Part shown: positions 7,753-13,615 of the stretch, piece by piece
Layout of the letters: every line of letters starts with the position of its first letter
How positions within the stretch are numbered: position 1 is the stretch's first letter
DNA from: Candidatus Woesearchaeota archaeon
Lineage (GTDB): Archaea; Nanobdellota; Nanobdellia; Woesearchaeales; UBA11576
Direction of reading: 5' to 3'
DNA length: 13,635 bases
Assembly: GCA_016219765.1 (NCBI GenBank)
Contig: JACRKM010000138.1
Span: forward strand, 1-13,635
Notes under the pieces: generated by a model
What the model saw: only the letters and a program-made list of their open reading frames with translations
What the model was told of the DNA's origin: nothing
The model's database searches: none
Program-made: the position numbers and the translations under genes

Positions 7753-8594
7753 AGAGCGGTAACTGCTGCATGGTGCATCATCACTTTCGGTTTGGTTCAA
7801 GCAGGAGAAAACTGTTAATGCTTATTGTGCTTGCAGTGTTCTTTGTTCTCTTATTTGCTTTTCTCTTTTCAATGCAGCGTCCACGTTATGTGCTGTTGAG
7901 TTTTGATGTTGAGCCTGTCGATGGAAGGGAATCTGTAATGGGAATTATCGATTTTATTGTAGCAAAAAATGAGAAGAGCCAGGCTGATAAGAAAGTGAAT
8001 GTGACATTCTTTGTGACAGGAGAATACGCGCTTAAGAATCGTGACGTTATTGCGCGTATTACAAGCGAAGGTTTTGAGATCGCATGCCATTCATTCTCGC
8101 ACCCGGTGTTTCTCAGGCTTAATAAGTCGCAGAAGCGCAATGAATTTTTTCGCTGCAAGAGGGCGCTTGATATCGCGCAAGCTCCTAAGCCCAAAGGATT
8201 TCGTGCTCCCTACACGTTGATCGATATGGAGACAATCCGTATTCTTGAACGAAATCACGCGGCATACGATGCATCAACGCTGTCGTATACCGATGTATTC
8301 TACGGTAGTGATAATAAAATGCGGCGCATTCCGGTCTCAACAGTGGGGTTAGTTCCATTGAACGACGTAATTTGGGTGAATTATCTGCGTAGTCCTTCGG
8401 TATTTTATTGGTTTTTGCGCCATCCAGCCGATGGAGCTGTTTCAGTGATTTTTCACCCACGTAACGCTATTTCTTATTTAAACGAGCTGGAGGCAGTGAT
8501 CAACGCCCTTTCCGAAAGAAACGTAAGTTTTATTAGTTATTACCATTTCACAGAAGTTACATATGAGCGGGACAAGGGGTTGGGCTGTTCGTAA
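7749..8594 (+). CDS. Membrane-anchored NodB-type polysaccharide deacetylase
   Basis: 281 residues. One TM at about 22-41 anchors a NodB-homology domain. Motif 1 is SFDVE (D53, E55), the FDVE variant of the TFDD motif. The metal-binding motif is HSFSHP (H114, H118), followed by FRAPY (R152) and a late VIFHP histidine. TFFVTGEYA precedes these, as in the family. Such enzymes remove N- or O-acetyl groups from surface polysaccharides with a divalent metal. The GTG start overlaps the rpa stop as GTGA, which suggests translational coupling; there is no good Shine-Dalgarno, and ATG 7770 is an alternative that keeps the whole TM. The lipoprotein downstream overlaps or abuts its end, so the pair probably works together at the membrane. 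Substrate unknown. Confidence 0.88.
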   Translation: MKSGNCCMVHHHFRFGSSRRKLLMLIVLAVFFVLLFAFLFSMQRPRYVLLSFDVEPVDGRESVMGIIDFIVAKNEKSQADKKVNVTFFVTGEYALKNRDVIARITSEGFEIACHSFSHPVFLRLNKSQKRNEFFRCKRALDIAQAPKPKGFRAPYTLIDMETIRILERNHAAYDASTLSYTDVFYGSDNKMRRIPVSTVGLVPLNDVIWVNYLRSPSVFYWFLRHPADGAVSVIFHPRNAISYLNELEAVINALSERNVSFISYYHFTEVTYERDKGLGCS

Positions 8595-9246
8595 AATGAT
8601 AGTAATCGTTGTTCTAGTTAGCGCCCTGATACTTTTAACCGCATGCAAGCCTGCTCCTTGCAAGACTGTTCCTGTCAAGTTCTATGAGCGCCAGCAGTAC
8701 CTGGTTCCAAACATGATTGAAAAGAACGAATCGTACACCTACACTGTCCCAAAATTCACCAAGAAGTGTTATGCTGAGCCAATCCCGCAAGAGACAGTTA
8801 CGACGGATAAGTATTCGCTCGAAATTGGGCCTAAAGTCTGGCTCTTTGAGCCCCTTGTTCTAGGGGAGAGCAATCAACTCAAGCGCACAATTTATCTGAA
8901 GAATTTACAACAAAAGAAAGACACGTTCTTTATGGATAAGGTGTACTTGATGAACGGCTCAGAGGTTCAGCGTTGGAAACATAGCGGACTCTATGGTATC
9001 GATGCGAACAGCTCGCGCAGATTCTTTGTAACCTGGAGTACACAGTACGATCCAGCAAAGGATGTGACGATCCAAGTGGTCGATGAGAACAATGAACTCG
9101 CAACTTCTAAGCCTCAAGAGAAATGCATCGCTATCGAAGAGGCAGAGGAAAAAACCGGCACACGCAAGGTTCTTGTTACCGAGAATGATGTGAAGTATAC
9201 ACCCGTCGTGAAGGAACGTCAAAAGAAAGTATGCAACGAAAATTGA
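8563..9246 (+). CDS. Predicted lipoprotein, unknown function
   Basis: 227 residues. A charged start, a hydrophobic core and the lipobox LTAC (C28) indicate export and lipid attachment at C28. The mature part has four more cysteines, a beta-rich central region (KRTIYLKN ... FFVTWSTQ), and a lysine/glutamate-rich end; I recognise no family. The chosen ATG overlaps the deacetylase by 32 bp. The alternative ATG at 8596, one base after the deacetylase stop, would give a signal peptide with no positive n-region, so 8563 is preferred, though neither has a clear ribosome binding site. Context suggests a partner of the membrane deacetylase. Confidence 0.78.
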   Translation: MSGTRGWAVRKMIVIVVLVSALILLTACKPAPCKTVPVKFYERQQYLVPNMIEKNESYTYTVPKFTKKCYAEPIPQETVTTDKYSLEIGPKVWLFEPLVLGESNQLKRTIYLKNLQQKKDTFFMDKVYLMNGSEVQRWKHSGLYGIDANSSRRFFVTWSTQYDPAKDVTIQVVDENNELATSKPQEKCIAIEEAEEKTGTRKVLVTENDVKYTPVVKERQKKVCNEN

Positions 9247-9592
9247 TATGTCAGCATACCACAGTCTGCGACTGGTGAATAGTAGTGGTCGCGAGCTTTT
9301 GACATAAAGCGACCAGAGCTGATCCGACAATCCGATCAGACTAAATTCGAAAATTCTCACAAGACTTCTGAAGTATTTTCAAGAATCATCATCTTCAACG
9401 TCTTTTGCCCTCAGCAGGATGTCGATCCCTCAAATAGAGCGCCACTGCTCACTGGACACAGTCACGTGAGCTATTTAATTACGGCCGACTTTATCAGTTG
9501 CGATCGGGTCACCGGAACTCTGCATCAAAATAGGTGCAGTGTGTTGATGGTGATTGAAACAAAAAGCGAACAGCAACCGATTGAGGTAAAAA
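9247..9592. other. 346-bp gene-free spacer with serial hairpins
   Basis: No ORF in this spacer resembles a protein. Three hairpins come directly after the lipoprotein stop: CAGTC/GACTG (9262-9274), TGGTCGC/GCGACCA with a 16-nt loop (9286-9315) and CTGATC/GATCAG (9319-9339). GCTCAC/GTGAGC follows near 9448-9472. In the presumed leader of the next gene, CTGCA/TGCAG with an extra AC/GT pair spans 9517-9542. The first group may be a transcript end or a small RNA; no tRNA, rRNA or known ncRNA consensus was recognised. Confidence 0.5.
9472..9480 (+). promoter_or_regulatory. TATA-like box for the small conserved protein
   Basis: TATTTAATT is the best TATA-like element in the spacer. Transcription from about 9500 would leave a leader of about 90 nt holding a hairpin at 9517-9542 and the ribosome binding site GAGGT at 9583-9587. 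Confidence 0.4.
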
Positions 9593-9895
9593 ATGAATAA
9601 CGAAAAAAATGAAAACATTGTCCCGCAGGGACAAAACCAGCCAGAAAAGACATTTCGCATAGGGCCCGTCAAGGCCACTGTGTGGAGAAATGTTGGCCAG
9701 ACAGACAGAGGGGCTGTTGAATACCTGTCCGTGTCATTTGGTAGGTCCTACATGGATCGTCAGACAAACACGTGGAAGTCCACAAGTTCTCTTCGCGCAA
9801 ATGATTTGCCGAAAGCGGTTCTTGCACTCAGCAAAGCTTACGAGTACGTTGTACTGTCAAACAAGTCACAGCAGTTTGCTTCTGAAGAGAACTGA
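9593..9895 (+). CDS. Small conserved protein, possibly PC4/YdbC-like nucleic-acid binder
   Basis: 100 residues. A polar N-terminus (1-18) is followed by a compact domain with the pattern KATVW, Y-SVSFGRSYMD, W-STSSLR, DLPKAVLALSKAYEY. That reads as several beta strands followed by one helix. I know this pattern from small uncharacterised proteins in archaea and bacteria. The arrangement is reminiscent of the PC4/YdbC single-stranded-DNA-binding fold, but that is an inference from strand-helix order. The start is firm: GAGGT sits 5 nt upstream of ATG. It has its own TATA-like box and a T-rich terminator, and lies between rpa and radA, which fits a role with single-stranded DNA. Confidence 0.8.
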   Translation: MNNEKNENIVPQGQNQPEKTFRIGPVKATVWRNVGQTDRGAVEYLSVSFGRSYMDRQTNTWKSTSSLRANDLPKAVLALSKAYEYVVLSNKSQQFASEEN

Positions 9896-9917
9896 TGAAC
9901 GTTGTTACTGTTGGAGT

Positions 9918-9934
9918 TGTTTTTTTTGTTTTTT
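9918..9934 (+). terminator. T-rich terminator after the small conserved protein
   Basis: Two T runs separated by one G (TTGTTTTTTTTGTTTTTT) begin about 23 bp after the stop codon, the usual archaeal intrinsic termination signal. The radA promoter follows immediately. Confidence 0.65.
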
Positions 9935-9944
9935 CTATAAAAAG
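9935..9944 (+). promoter_or_regulatory. TATA-like box for radA
   Basis: CTATAAAAAG would place the transcript start near 9965-9970, giving a leader of about 20-25 nt that contains GAGGTGG (9977-9983), 5 nt before GTG 9989. A second TATA-like sequence at 9968-9975 would start transcription after that GTG, and would then require the later ATG at 10130. Confidence 0.5.
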
Positions 9945-9988
9945 TCTGGAGAAATGGTAAAAGAAGGTATAAATACGAGGTGGTATTT

Positions 9989-11125
9989 GTGATAAGCGAA
10001 GCAATCAAAGCGAATGAAGAAACCGGCTGGACATCGGTTCAGCCAAAAGAAACACAAGGAACGGTCGACGAACTATCGCAAGACTTTTCCTGTCACCGTG
10101 CACGAAAAGAGAAATCAAAAGTGAAAGAGATGGAGCAAAAAGACGAAAAATTTGATCCGGCGACGGAAGTTCAACAGCCAGAAGACCAAGGTAACGACCT
10201 TACGATCATGGATCTCCCGGGAGTCGGTGCTGCAACTGCAGAAAAGCTCAAGGAAGCAGGGTACGACACGATCATGGCGCTTGCTGTGGCATCTCCAGGA
10301 AAACTTGTCGAGGATGCAGGATTGACTGAACAAGTGGCGCGTAAGATGATTAATGCCGCGCGAAGCAGTTTCAAAATGGGTTTTCAGTCAGGTGAAGAAC
10401 TGTTAAAGAAACGCGCTCGCGTTGTCAAGCTTTCTACTGGAAGCAAAGCGTTTGATGCCCTCCTCGGTGGCGGGTTCGAAACTGGGTGCATCGTTGAATG
10501 CTATGGTGAGTTTGGTTCTGGCAAGACCCAGATCGGGCATTTGCTTGCAGTCAACTGCCAAAAGCAGGATCCGAATGCGTATGCGATCTATATAGATACT
10601 GAGAATACCTTTCGTCCTGAGCGCATCAAAGAGCTCGCGAAGGGTGCTGGGCTTGATCCAGAAGAGACATTGCGGCATATCAAGGTGGCGCGCGCGTATA
10701 ACTCAGATCACCAGATGCTTCTTGCAGAGAAGGTTCCTGAGATTATTGATTCAGAGAAGCTCAACGTACGTGTCGTCATCGTAGATTCGCTCACTGCGCA
10801 TTTCCGTGCAGAATTCATCGGTCGTGGTACGCTCGCGGAGCGGCAGCAGAAGATCAACCGTCATATGCATACGCTATTAAAGATTGCAGATACGTATAAC
10901 TTGTGCGTGTATGTGACAAATCAAGTGCAGGTTGATCCAGCGCAGTTCTTCGGTGATCCCACCAAGGCGATCGGCGGGCACATCGTCGGGCACGCTTCGA
11001 CATTCCGTATATACCTGCGTAAAGGCAAGAAAGGGAGTCGCGTTGCGAAACTTGTTGATGCTCCAAACCTCGCTGATGGAGAATGCAATTTCGTTGTCAA
11101 TACCGATGGGCTGACAGACCTCTAA
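9989..11125 (+). CDS. radA: RadA recombinase
   Basis: 378 residues from GTG 9989, which has the strong site GAGGTGG 5 nt upstream. GTG 9980 overlaps that site and is unlikely. ATG 10130 would give 331 residues, the usual RadA length, so the first 47 residues (hydrophilic, unlike RadA) may be an extension or untranslated. The protein forms ATP-dependent filaments on single-stranded DNA for homologous pairing. Visible features are a helix-hairpin-helix domain (LPGVGAATAEKL from 76), Walker A GEFGSGKTQ (173-181), Walker B VVIVDS with D266, and the L2/C-terminal block (NQVQ, FFGDPT, GGHIVGHAST, RIYLRKGKKG). The polymerisation motif reads GFQSG (131-135), with glycine where FxxA has alanine. There is no intein. 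It ends with tandem TAA stops and a T-rich terminator. Confidence 0.96.
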   Translation: MISEAIKANEETGWTSVQPKETQGTVDELSQDFSCHRARKEKSKVKEMEQKDEKFDPATEVQQPEDQGNDLTIMDLPGVGAATAEKLKEAGYDTIMALAVASPGKLVEDAGLTEQVARKMINAARSSFKMGFQSGEELLKKRARVVKLSTGSKAFDALLGGGFETGCIVECYGEFGSGKTQIGHLLAVNCQKQDPNAYAIYIDTENTFRPERIKELAKGAGLDPEETLRHIKVARAYNSDHQMLLAEKVPEIIDSEKLNVRVVIVDSLTAHFRAEFIGRGTLAERQQKINRHMHTLLKIADTYNLCVYVTNQVQVDPAQFFGDPTKAIGGHIVGHASTFRIYLRKGKKGSRVAKLVDAPNLADGECNFVVNTDGLTDL

Positions 11126-11137
11126 TAAAGGCGTTAC

Positions 11138-11152
11138 TTTTTTCTTTTTTTT
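11138..11152 (+). terminator. T-rich terminator of radA
   Basis: Two long T runs interrupted by one C start 12 bp after the first TAA stop. No stem is needed or seen. Typical archaeal terminator. Confidence 0.7.
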
Positions 11153-11166
11153 ATTAGTTTAGCCCG

Positions 11167-11219
11167 TGGTAGTTTACCAGTGCTGCCACCGACTTCGGGT
11201 TGACTCAGGTTGCAGCATT
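11167..11219 (+). other. Two adjacent hairpins between radA and the TRAM gene
   Basis: TGGTA/TACCA with a GTT loop (11167-11179) is followed by AGTGCTGC/GCAGCATT (one G-T pair), with a mismatch and an inner ACC/GGT (11179-11219). ACA occurs 2 nt after the second stem (11222-11224). The block lies upstream of the TATA box at 11245, so it is not part of that gene's leader. A small RNA or a regulator site is possible; neither is established. Confidence 0.35.
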
Positions 11220-11244
11220 CTACAGTGCCTCTTTGTACAATAAA

Positions 11245-11252
11245 TTTATAAA
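11245..11252 (+). promoter_or_regulatory. TATA box for the TRAM-domain gene
   Basis: TTTATAAA lies 83 bp before ATG 11328. A transcript start near 11274 would give a leader of about 54 nt that ends in AGGTGA (11314-11319). Confidence 0.6.
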
Positions 11253-11327
11253 CTTAGGTCTGCTCGCATTTTGCTATGCACGCGTCGGCGTGTAGATAGA
11301 ATATAGGATAGATAGGTGAATGAACGT

Positions 11328-11798
11328 ATGTACGGAGAGAATAGACGAGGCGGTTATGGTGGCGGTGAAGGCTACGGCGGTGGTTATGGCGGTGGCTCAT
11401 ATCATCAAGAGCGATCGACAGCTCCTGTGAGTGTCGGTGACGAGCTGGATGTCCGAATCGAAGCTGTTGGTGAAAAGGGAGATGGTATTGCTCGTAAAAG
11501 AGGGTTTGTGCTGTTTGTGCCTAATACCAAAGAGGGCGATGAGGTTCACATCAAAGTGACCAAGGTTTTGCGCAAGGTTGGTTTCGCGGAGAATATGGGT
11601 CCCGCGCAAGGCAAGCCCGAAGTTGAAGAGCAGAAGCCAAAGCGTGAGCCTAGTCAGCAAGGGTCTTATGCACAAGAGGCTACTGAAGAACCTACCGTTG
11701 ACTCTGAGGATTTCGGCGAGGAATCAGCCAGCCCCACAGAAGAACCTGCGGAAGATAGCGATGTTCCTCCACTTCCTGAGGATGAAGGCCAGCAGTAA
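11328..11798 (+). CDS. TRAM-domain RNA-binding protein with Gly-rich head and acidic tail
   Basis: 156 residues from ATG 11328, chosen because AGGTGA lies 8 nt upstream; the in-frame GTG at 11316 overlaps that site. Residues 6-24 are repeats of glycine and tyrosine (GYGGG), resembling RNA-binding GY-rich regions of cold-shock and hnRNP-type proteins. Residues about 34-90 form a TRAM domain (GDELDVRIEAVGEKGDGIAR ... FVLFVPNTKEGDEVHIKVTKV), a beta-barrel that binds RNA. Residues about 95-156 are a low-complexity Glu/Pro/Ser tail. Stand-alone TRAM proteins are common in archaea and have been linked to RNA-chaperone roles; that function is inferred here. The combination of a GY-rich head and a long acidic tail is longer than the usual single-domain form. 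Confidence 0.88.
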   Translation: MYGENRRGGYGGGEGYGGGYGGGSYHQERSTAPVSVGDELDVRIEAVGEKGDGIARKRGFVLFVPNTKEGDEVHIKVTKVLRKVGFAENMGPAQGKPEVEEQKPKREPSQQGSYAQEATEEPTVDSEDFGEESASPTEEPAEDSDVPPLPEDEGQQ

Positions 11799-11800
11799 CT

Positions 11801-11815
11801 TTTTAAATTTTTTTT
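11801..11815 (+). promoter_or_regulatory. Overlapping terminator and TATA-like box between the TRAM gene and thpR
   Basis: TTTTAAATTTTTTTT starts 3 bp after the TRAM stop. The T run can terminate the TRAM transcript, while TTTTAAAT could be the TATA-like element for thpR, giving a transcript start near 11830 and a leader of about 25 nt. Both readings are plausible. Confidence 0.4.
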
Positions 11816-11854
11816 CTTCTTCTATGCAGTTCTTAAAGTTCCTTCGTGAAAAGC

Positions 11855-12400
11855 ATGGCGCGGTTGTTTGTTGCGATAGAATTGCCAGATGAGGTTTGTA
11901 TTGTTCTGCGTGAATTTCAGAGAAAGTTGCACGGCAGAGTCACAAAAGCATCATCGTTTCACTTGACATTGCAGTTCATCGGTGACGTGGACGATACGAA
12001 GATTCCATCGATCATCGAGTTATTGCGTAAGGTTTCGTTTTCTTCATTCACGCTTTCGCTCAGCAGTGCTGGAGTGTTTCCCTCAAGCCACAGTCCCCGC
12101 GTTGTATGGATCGGGATTGCGCCAGGAACAACAGCTGTTGCACTCGCGAAACAAGTGAGCAGTTGTCTTGCACCGCTTGAATTGGTTCCAGATCACGAGT
12201 TTCATCCTCACATCACTCTTGCGCGTGTGAAATTTCTTGAGAACAAAAAGGAGTTCTTAGCCGCGATTGATTTATGGAAAGTGCCACCGGCATCGTTTGT
12301 TGTTAACGCATTTCACTTGATCAAAAGCACTCTATCAAAGAAAGGGCCCGTCTACGAGACTCTTGAATCTTTTCAGGCAAAGTCCACGAAACCTTTATAA
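11855..12400 (+). CDS. thpR: RNA 2',3'-cyclic phosphodiesterase / 2'-5' RNA ligase family (2H phosphoesterase)
   Basis: 181 residues. The start at ATG 11855 (MARLFVAIELP) matches the usual family N-terminus; GTG 11846 only adds three residues. The two catalytic H-x-T motifs that define the 2H family are present: HLTL (H36, T38) and HITL (H119, T121), in two pseudo-symmetric halves. ThpR enzymes hydrolyse 2',3'-cyclic phosphates on RNA to 2'-phosphates and can reversibly join 2'-5' linkages; the physiological substrate in archaea is unclear. It follows the TRAM RNA-binding gene and precedes rps2, an RNA-metabolism context. The TATA box of the downstream rps2 transcript overlaps its last codons. 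Confidence 0.93.
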   Translation: MARLFVAIELPDEVCIVLREFQRKLHGRVTKASSFHLTLQFIGDVDDTKIPSIIELLRKVSFSSFTLSLSSAGVFPSSHSPRVVWIGIAPGTTAVALAKQVSSCLAPLELVPDHEFHPHITLARVKFLENKKEFLAAIDLWKVPPASFVVNAFHLIKSTLSKKGPVYETLESFQAKSTKPL

Positions 12401-12401
12401 A
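12394..12401 (+). promoter_or_regulatory. TATA box of the rps2 transcript, inside the end of thpR
   Basis: TTTATAAA covers the thpR stop. A transcript start near 12424 would leave a leader of about 175 nt before rps2, unusually long, holding the two-stem hairpin and the small ORF listed separately. Confidence 0.6.
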
Positions 12402-12431
12402 TAACATCTTAATTCGTGAGTGTATGGCCGA

Positions 12432-12472
12432 GCACAAAGGTCGGCGCGTTCATGTGAATGCGGACTTTGTGC
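12432..12472 (+). promoter_or_regulatory. Two-stem hairpin in the rps2 leader
   Basis: The outer stem GCACAAAG (12432-12439) / CTTTGTGC (12465-12472) is perfect. The inner stem CGCGTTC (12445-12451) / GAATGCG (12456-12462) has one G-T pair and loop ATGT. They are separated by a 5+2 asymmetric internal loop (GTCGG opposite GA). The loop recalls a kink-turn, but GG replaces the usual GA, so that is only suggestive. It includes the ATG of the 48-residue ORF and could control translation of that ORF or of rps2, as some ribosomal-protein leaders do. Confidence 0.5.
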
Positions 12473-12604
12473 ACGCTGCGAGGCGATAAACTGCAGCAGA
12501 AACATTCGCTTGTTCTTCTGCCATTTGTTGCGTTAGCATCGATCATGTTAGCATTGCTGGCTAGTAATGCGCTGGCTTGTAATCATTTGGAGGCACCACT
12601 ATGA
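12458..12604 (+). CDS. Possible 48-residue membrane or signal-peptide ORF coupled to rps2
   Basis: This small frame opens at ATG 12458 and closes with TGA overlapping the rps2 start (ATGA), the classic coupling overlap. After a basic N-terminus (MRTLCTLRGDK), residues 17-40 are strongly hydrophobic and end in ALAC, like a signal peptide or lipobox. It has no clear ribosome binding site, and its ATG lies in a hairpin arm. The rps2 site GGAGG (12589-12593) lies within it. It may be a real small protein, a regulatory upstream ORF, or chance. Confidence 0.35.
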   Translation: MRTLCTLRGDKLQQKHSLVLLPFVALASIMLALLASNALACNHLEAPL

Positions 12605-13203
12605 CGCAAGAAGAAAATTTGCTTGTTCCAATCGATCAGTACTTAAAGGCAGGCATCCACATTGGGACCAAGTTTAAGACTGCATATATGGACGCATTCA
12701 TTTATAAGACACGCCCTGATGGTTTGTATGTTCTCAATTTGCAAAAGATCGACGAACGGTTGGCCATTGCGTCAAAGTTTCTTGCGCAGTACGAGCCGCG
12801 GGATATTCTGGTAGTGTGCAGGCGCGAGAATGGCTGGAAGCCTGTTAATTTGTTTGGAAAACTTACTGGCGCACGTGTCTTTGCAGGTCGTTACCCCCCG
12901 GGAATTCTGACAAATATTCAGCTCAAGAGTTTCATAGAAGCGAAAGTATTGCTTGTTATTGACGCATGGCCCGATCGTAACGCAATCAATGATGCGATCA
13001 AGGCAGGTATGCCGGTGGTAGCATTGTGCGATACGAATAATCAGTCAAACAATGTAGATCTTGTAATTCCATGTAATAATAAAGGCAAGAAGAGCCTCGG
13101 TCTTGTGTTTTACATCCTTACAACCGAGTATTTAAGGAATAAAGGACTGCTCAAACGCACAGAAGAGCTCAAGGAAACAGTCGACGACTTCACAGAACAA
13201 TAA
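12601..13203 (+). CDS. rps2: Small-subunit ribosomal protein uS2, archaeal type
   Basis: 200 residues, the usual archaeal length. It binds the small-subunit body near the head and is needed for initiation. Hallmarks are GIHIGTKFKTAYMDAFIYKTRPDG near the N-terminus, RYPPGILTN mid-protein, KVLLVIDAWPDRNAINDA, and PVVALCDTNNQSNNVDLVIPCNNKG. GGAGG lies 7 nt upstream of the ATG. In many archaea rps2 sits with rpoN/rpoK/eno; here it stands behind thpR with its own long leader. A T-rich terminator follows, and then repeat B. Confidence 0.97.
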   Translation: MTQEENLLVPIDQYLKAGIHIGTKFKTAYMDAFIYKTRPDGLYVLNLQKIDERLAIASKFLAQYEPRDILVVCRRENGWKPVNLFGKLTGARVFAGRYPPGILTNIQLKSFIEAKVLLVIDAWPDRNAINDAIKAGMPVVALCDTNNQSNNVDLVIPCNNKGKKSLGLVFYILTTEYLRNKGLLKRTEELKETVDDFTEQ

Positions 13204-13229
13204 TTTTTTCTTCTTTATTTTTTGTTTCT
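13204..13229 (+). terminator. T-rich terminator of rps2
   Basis: Almost all pyrimidine with several T runs, immediately after the stop. Typical archaeal termination region. Confidence 0.65.
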
Positions 13230-13265
13230 CTTAAACGTTGCACGCAAGTTGGCTCTGTAGAAAAT

Positions 13266-13615
13266 GGCGCCGGCACACTCACCACCACCGCCTCTTTGCG
13301 AGAGATGGAAAGAAACACAAACACGCCGACAAGGGGGACGCCCCCAGCGGCCATCGATCCGCTGGCACTCGATCTCAAGTCCGATTTTCGCTTCGCTCCA
13401 ATCGGACGACGAAGGGGACAGAGCTCGTCGGTATTCGGCAGGCTTCATGCCCGTCTTGAGGTGGGTTGCATCCAGATAGTCTGGATGTTCCGAAAATCTT
13501 TGATTTTCGATAATAAGGGAGGCACTCCCTTATGGGGAAGGCACATCGGGGAACGTCGGTCATCAGTTAACACGTACACATCACGAGCCTGGCGTGGTGG
13601 TGCAGGCCTCCTGCC
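13266..13615 (-). repeat. Hairpin-rich intergenic repeat, copy B, inverted relative to copy A
   Basis: Read on the minus strand this block aligns with copy A. 13345-13387 is the exact complement of 6482-6524 (43 bases), and 13513-13540 of 6384-6411 (28 bases). Shared hairpins are GGGGG/CCCCC (13333-13345), CCAGCGG/CCGCTGG (13344-13365), GTCCGATT/AATCGGAC (13379-13407) and ATAAGGGAG/CTCCCTTAT (13513-13533). Hairpins found only here are CGACGA/TCGTCG (13407-13430), CATCCAGA/TCTGGATG (13469-13487), CGAAAATC/GATTTTCG (13491-13509) and GCAGG/CCTGC (13602-13614). Long-range arms are 13278-13292 with 13591-13602. Its terminal inverted repeat was not found; the far end may lie beyond the window. The remaining bases to 13635 show no gene. 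Confidence 0.85.

Noticed and set aside
9336..9392. Minus-strand C/D-box guide RNA candidate (ATGATGA at 9386-9392, CTGA at 9336-9339)
   Set aside because: The boxes are about 50 nt apart as expected, but there is no terminal stem, and the internal C'/D' boxes are too degenerate to support it.
9968..9975. TATAAATA as the main radA promoter
   Set aside because: It would put the transcript start after the GTG that has the best ribosome binding site; the upstream CTATAAAAAG fits better. Kept open as an alternative in the RadA finding.
9690..9992. 100-codon + strand ORF in another frame
   Set aside because: It overlaps the small conserved gene, which has a good ribosome binding site and a recognisable protein pattern, and it runs through the T-rich terminator and radA promoter.
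11161..11230. tRNA-like stretch with D-arm-like GTGGTAGTTTA and TTCGGG
   Set aside because: No acceptor stem closes it and no T-arm consensus is present.
12424..12489. 21-codon ORF starting near the predicted rps2 transcript start
   Set aside because: It could be a leaderless mini-ORF, but its product is short, lacks any recognisable feature, and its sequence is largely accounted for by the hairpin at 12432-12472.
13190..13563. Several overlapping ORFs on both strands (62-77 codons) in repeat B
   Set aside because: They are side effects of GC-rich hairpins. The matching frame in copy A has a stop where B has TGG, and a one-base length difference at the G/C-run hairpin, so the reading frame is not conserved while the stems are.
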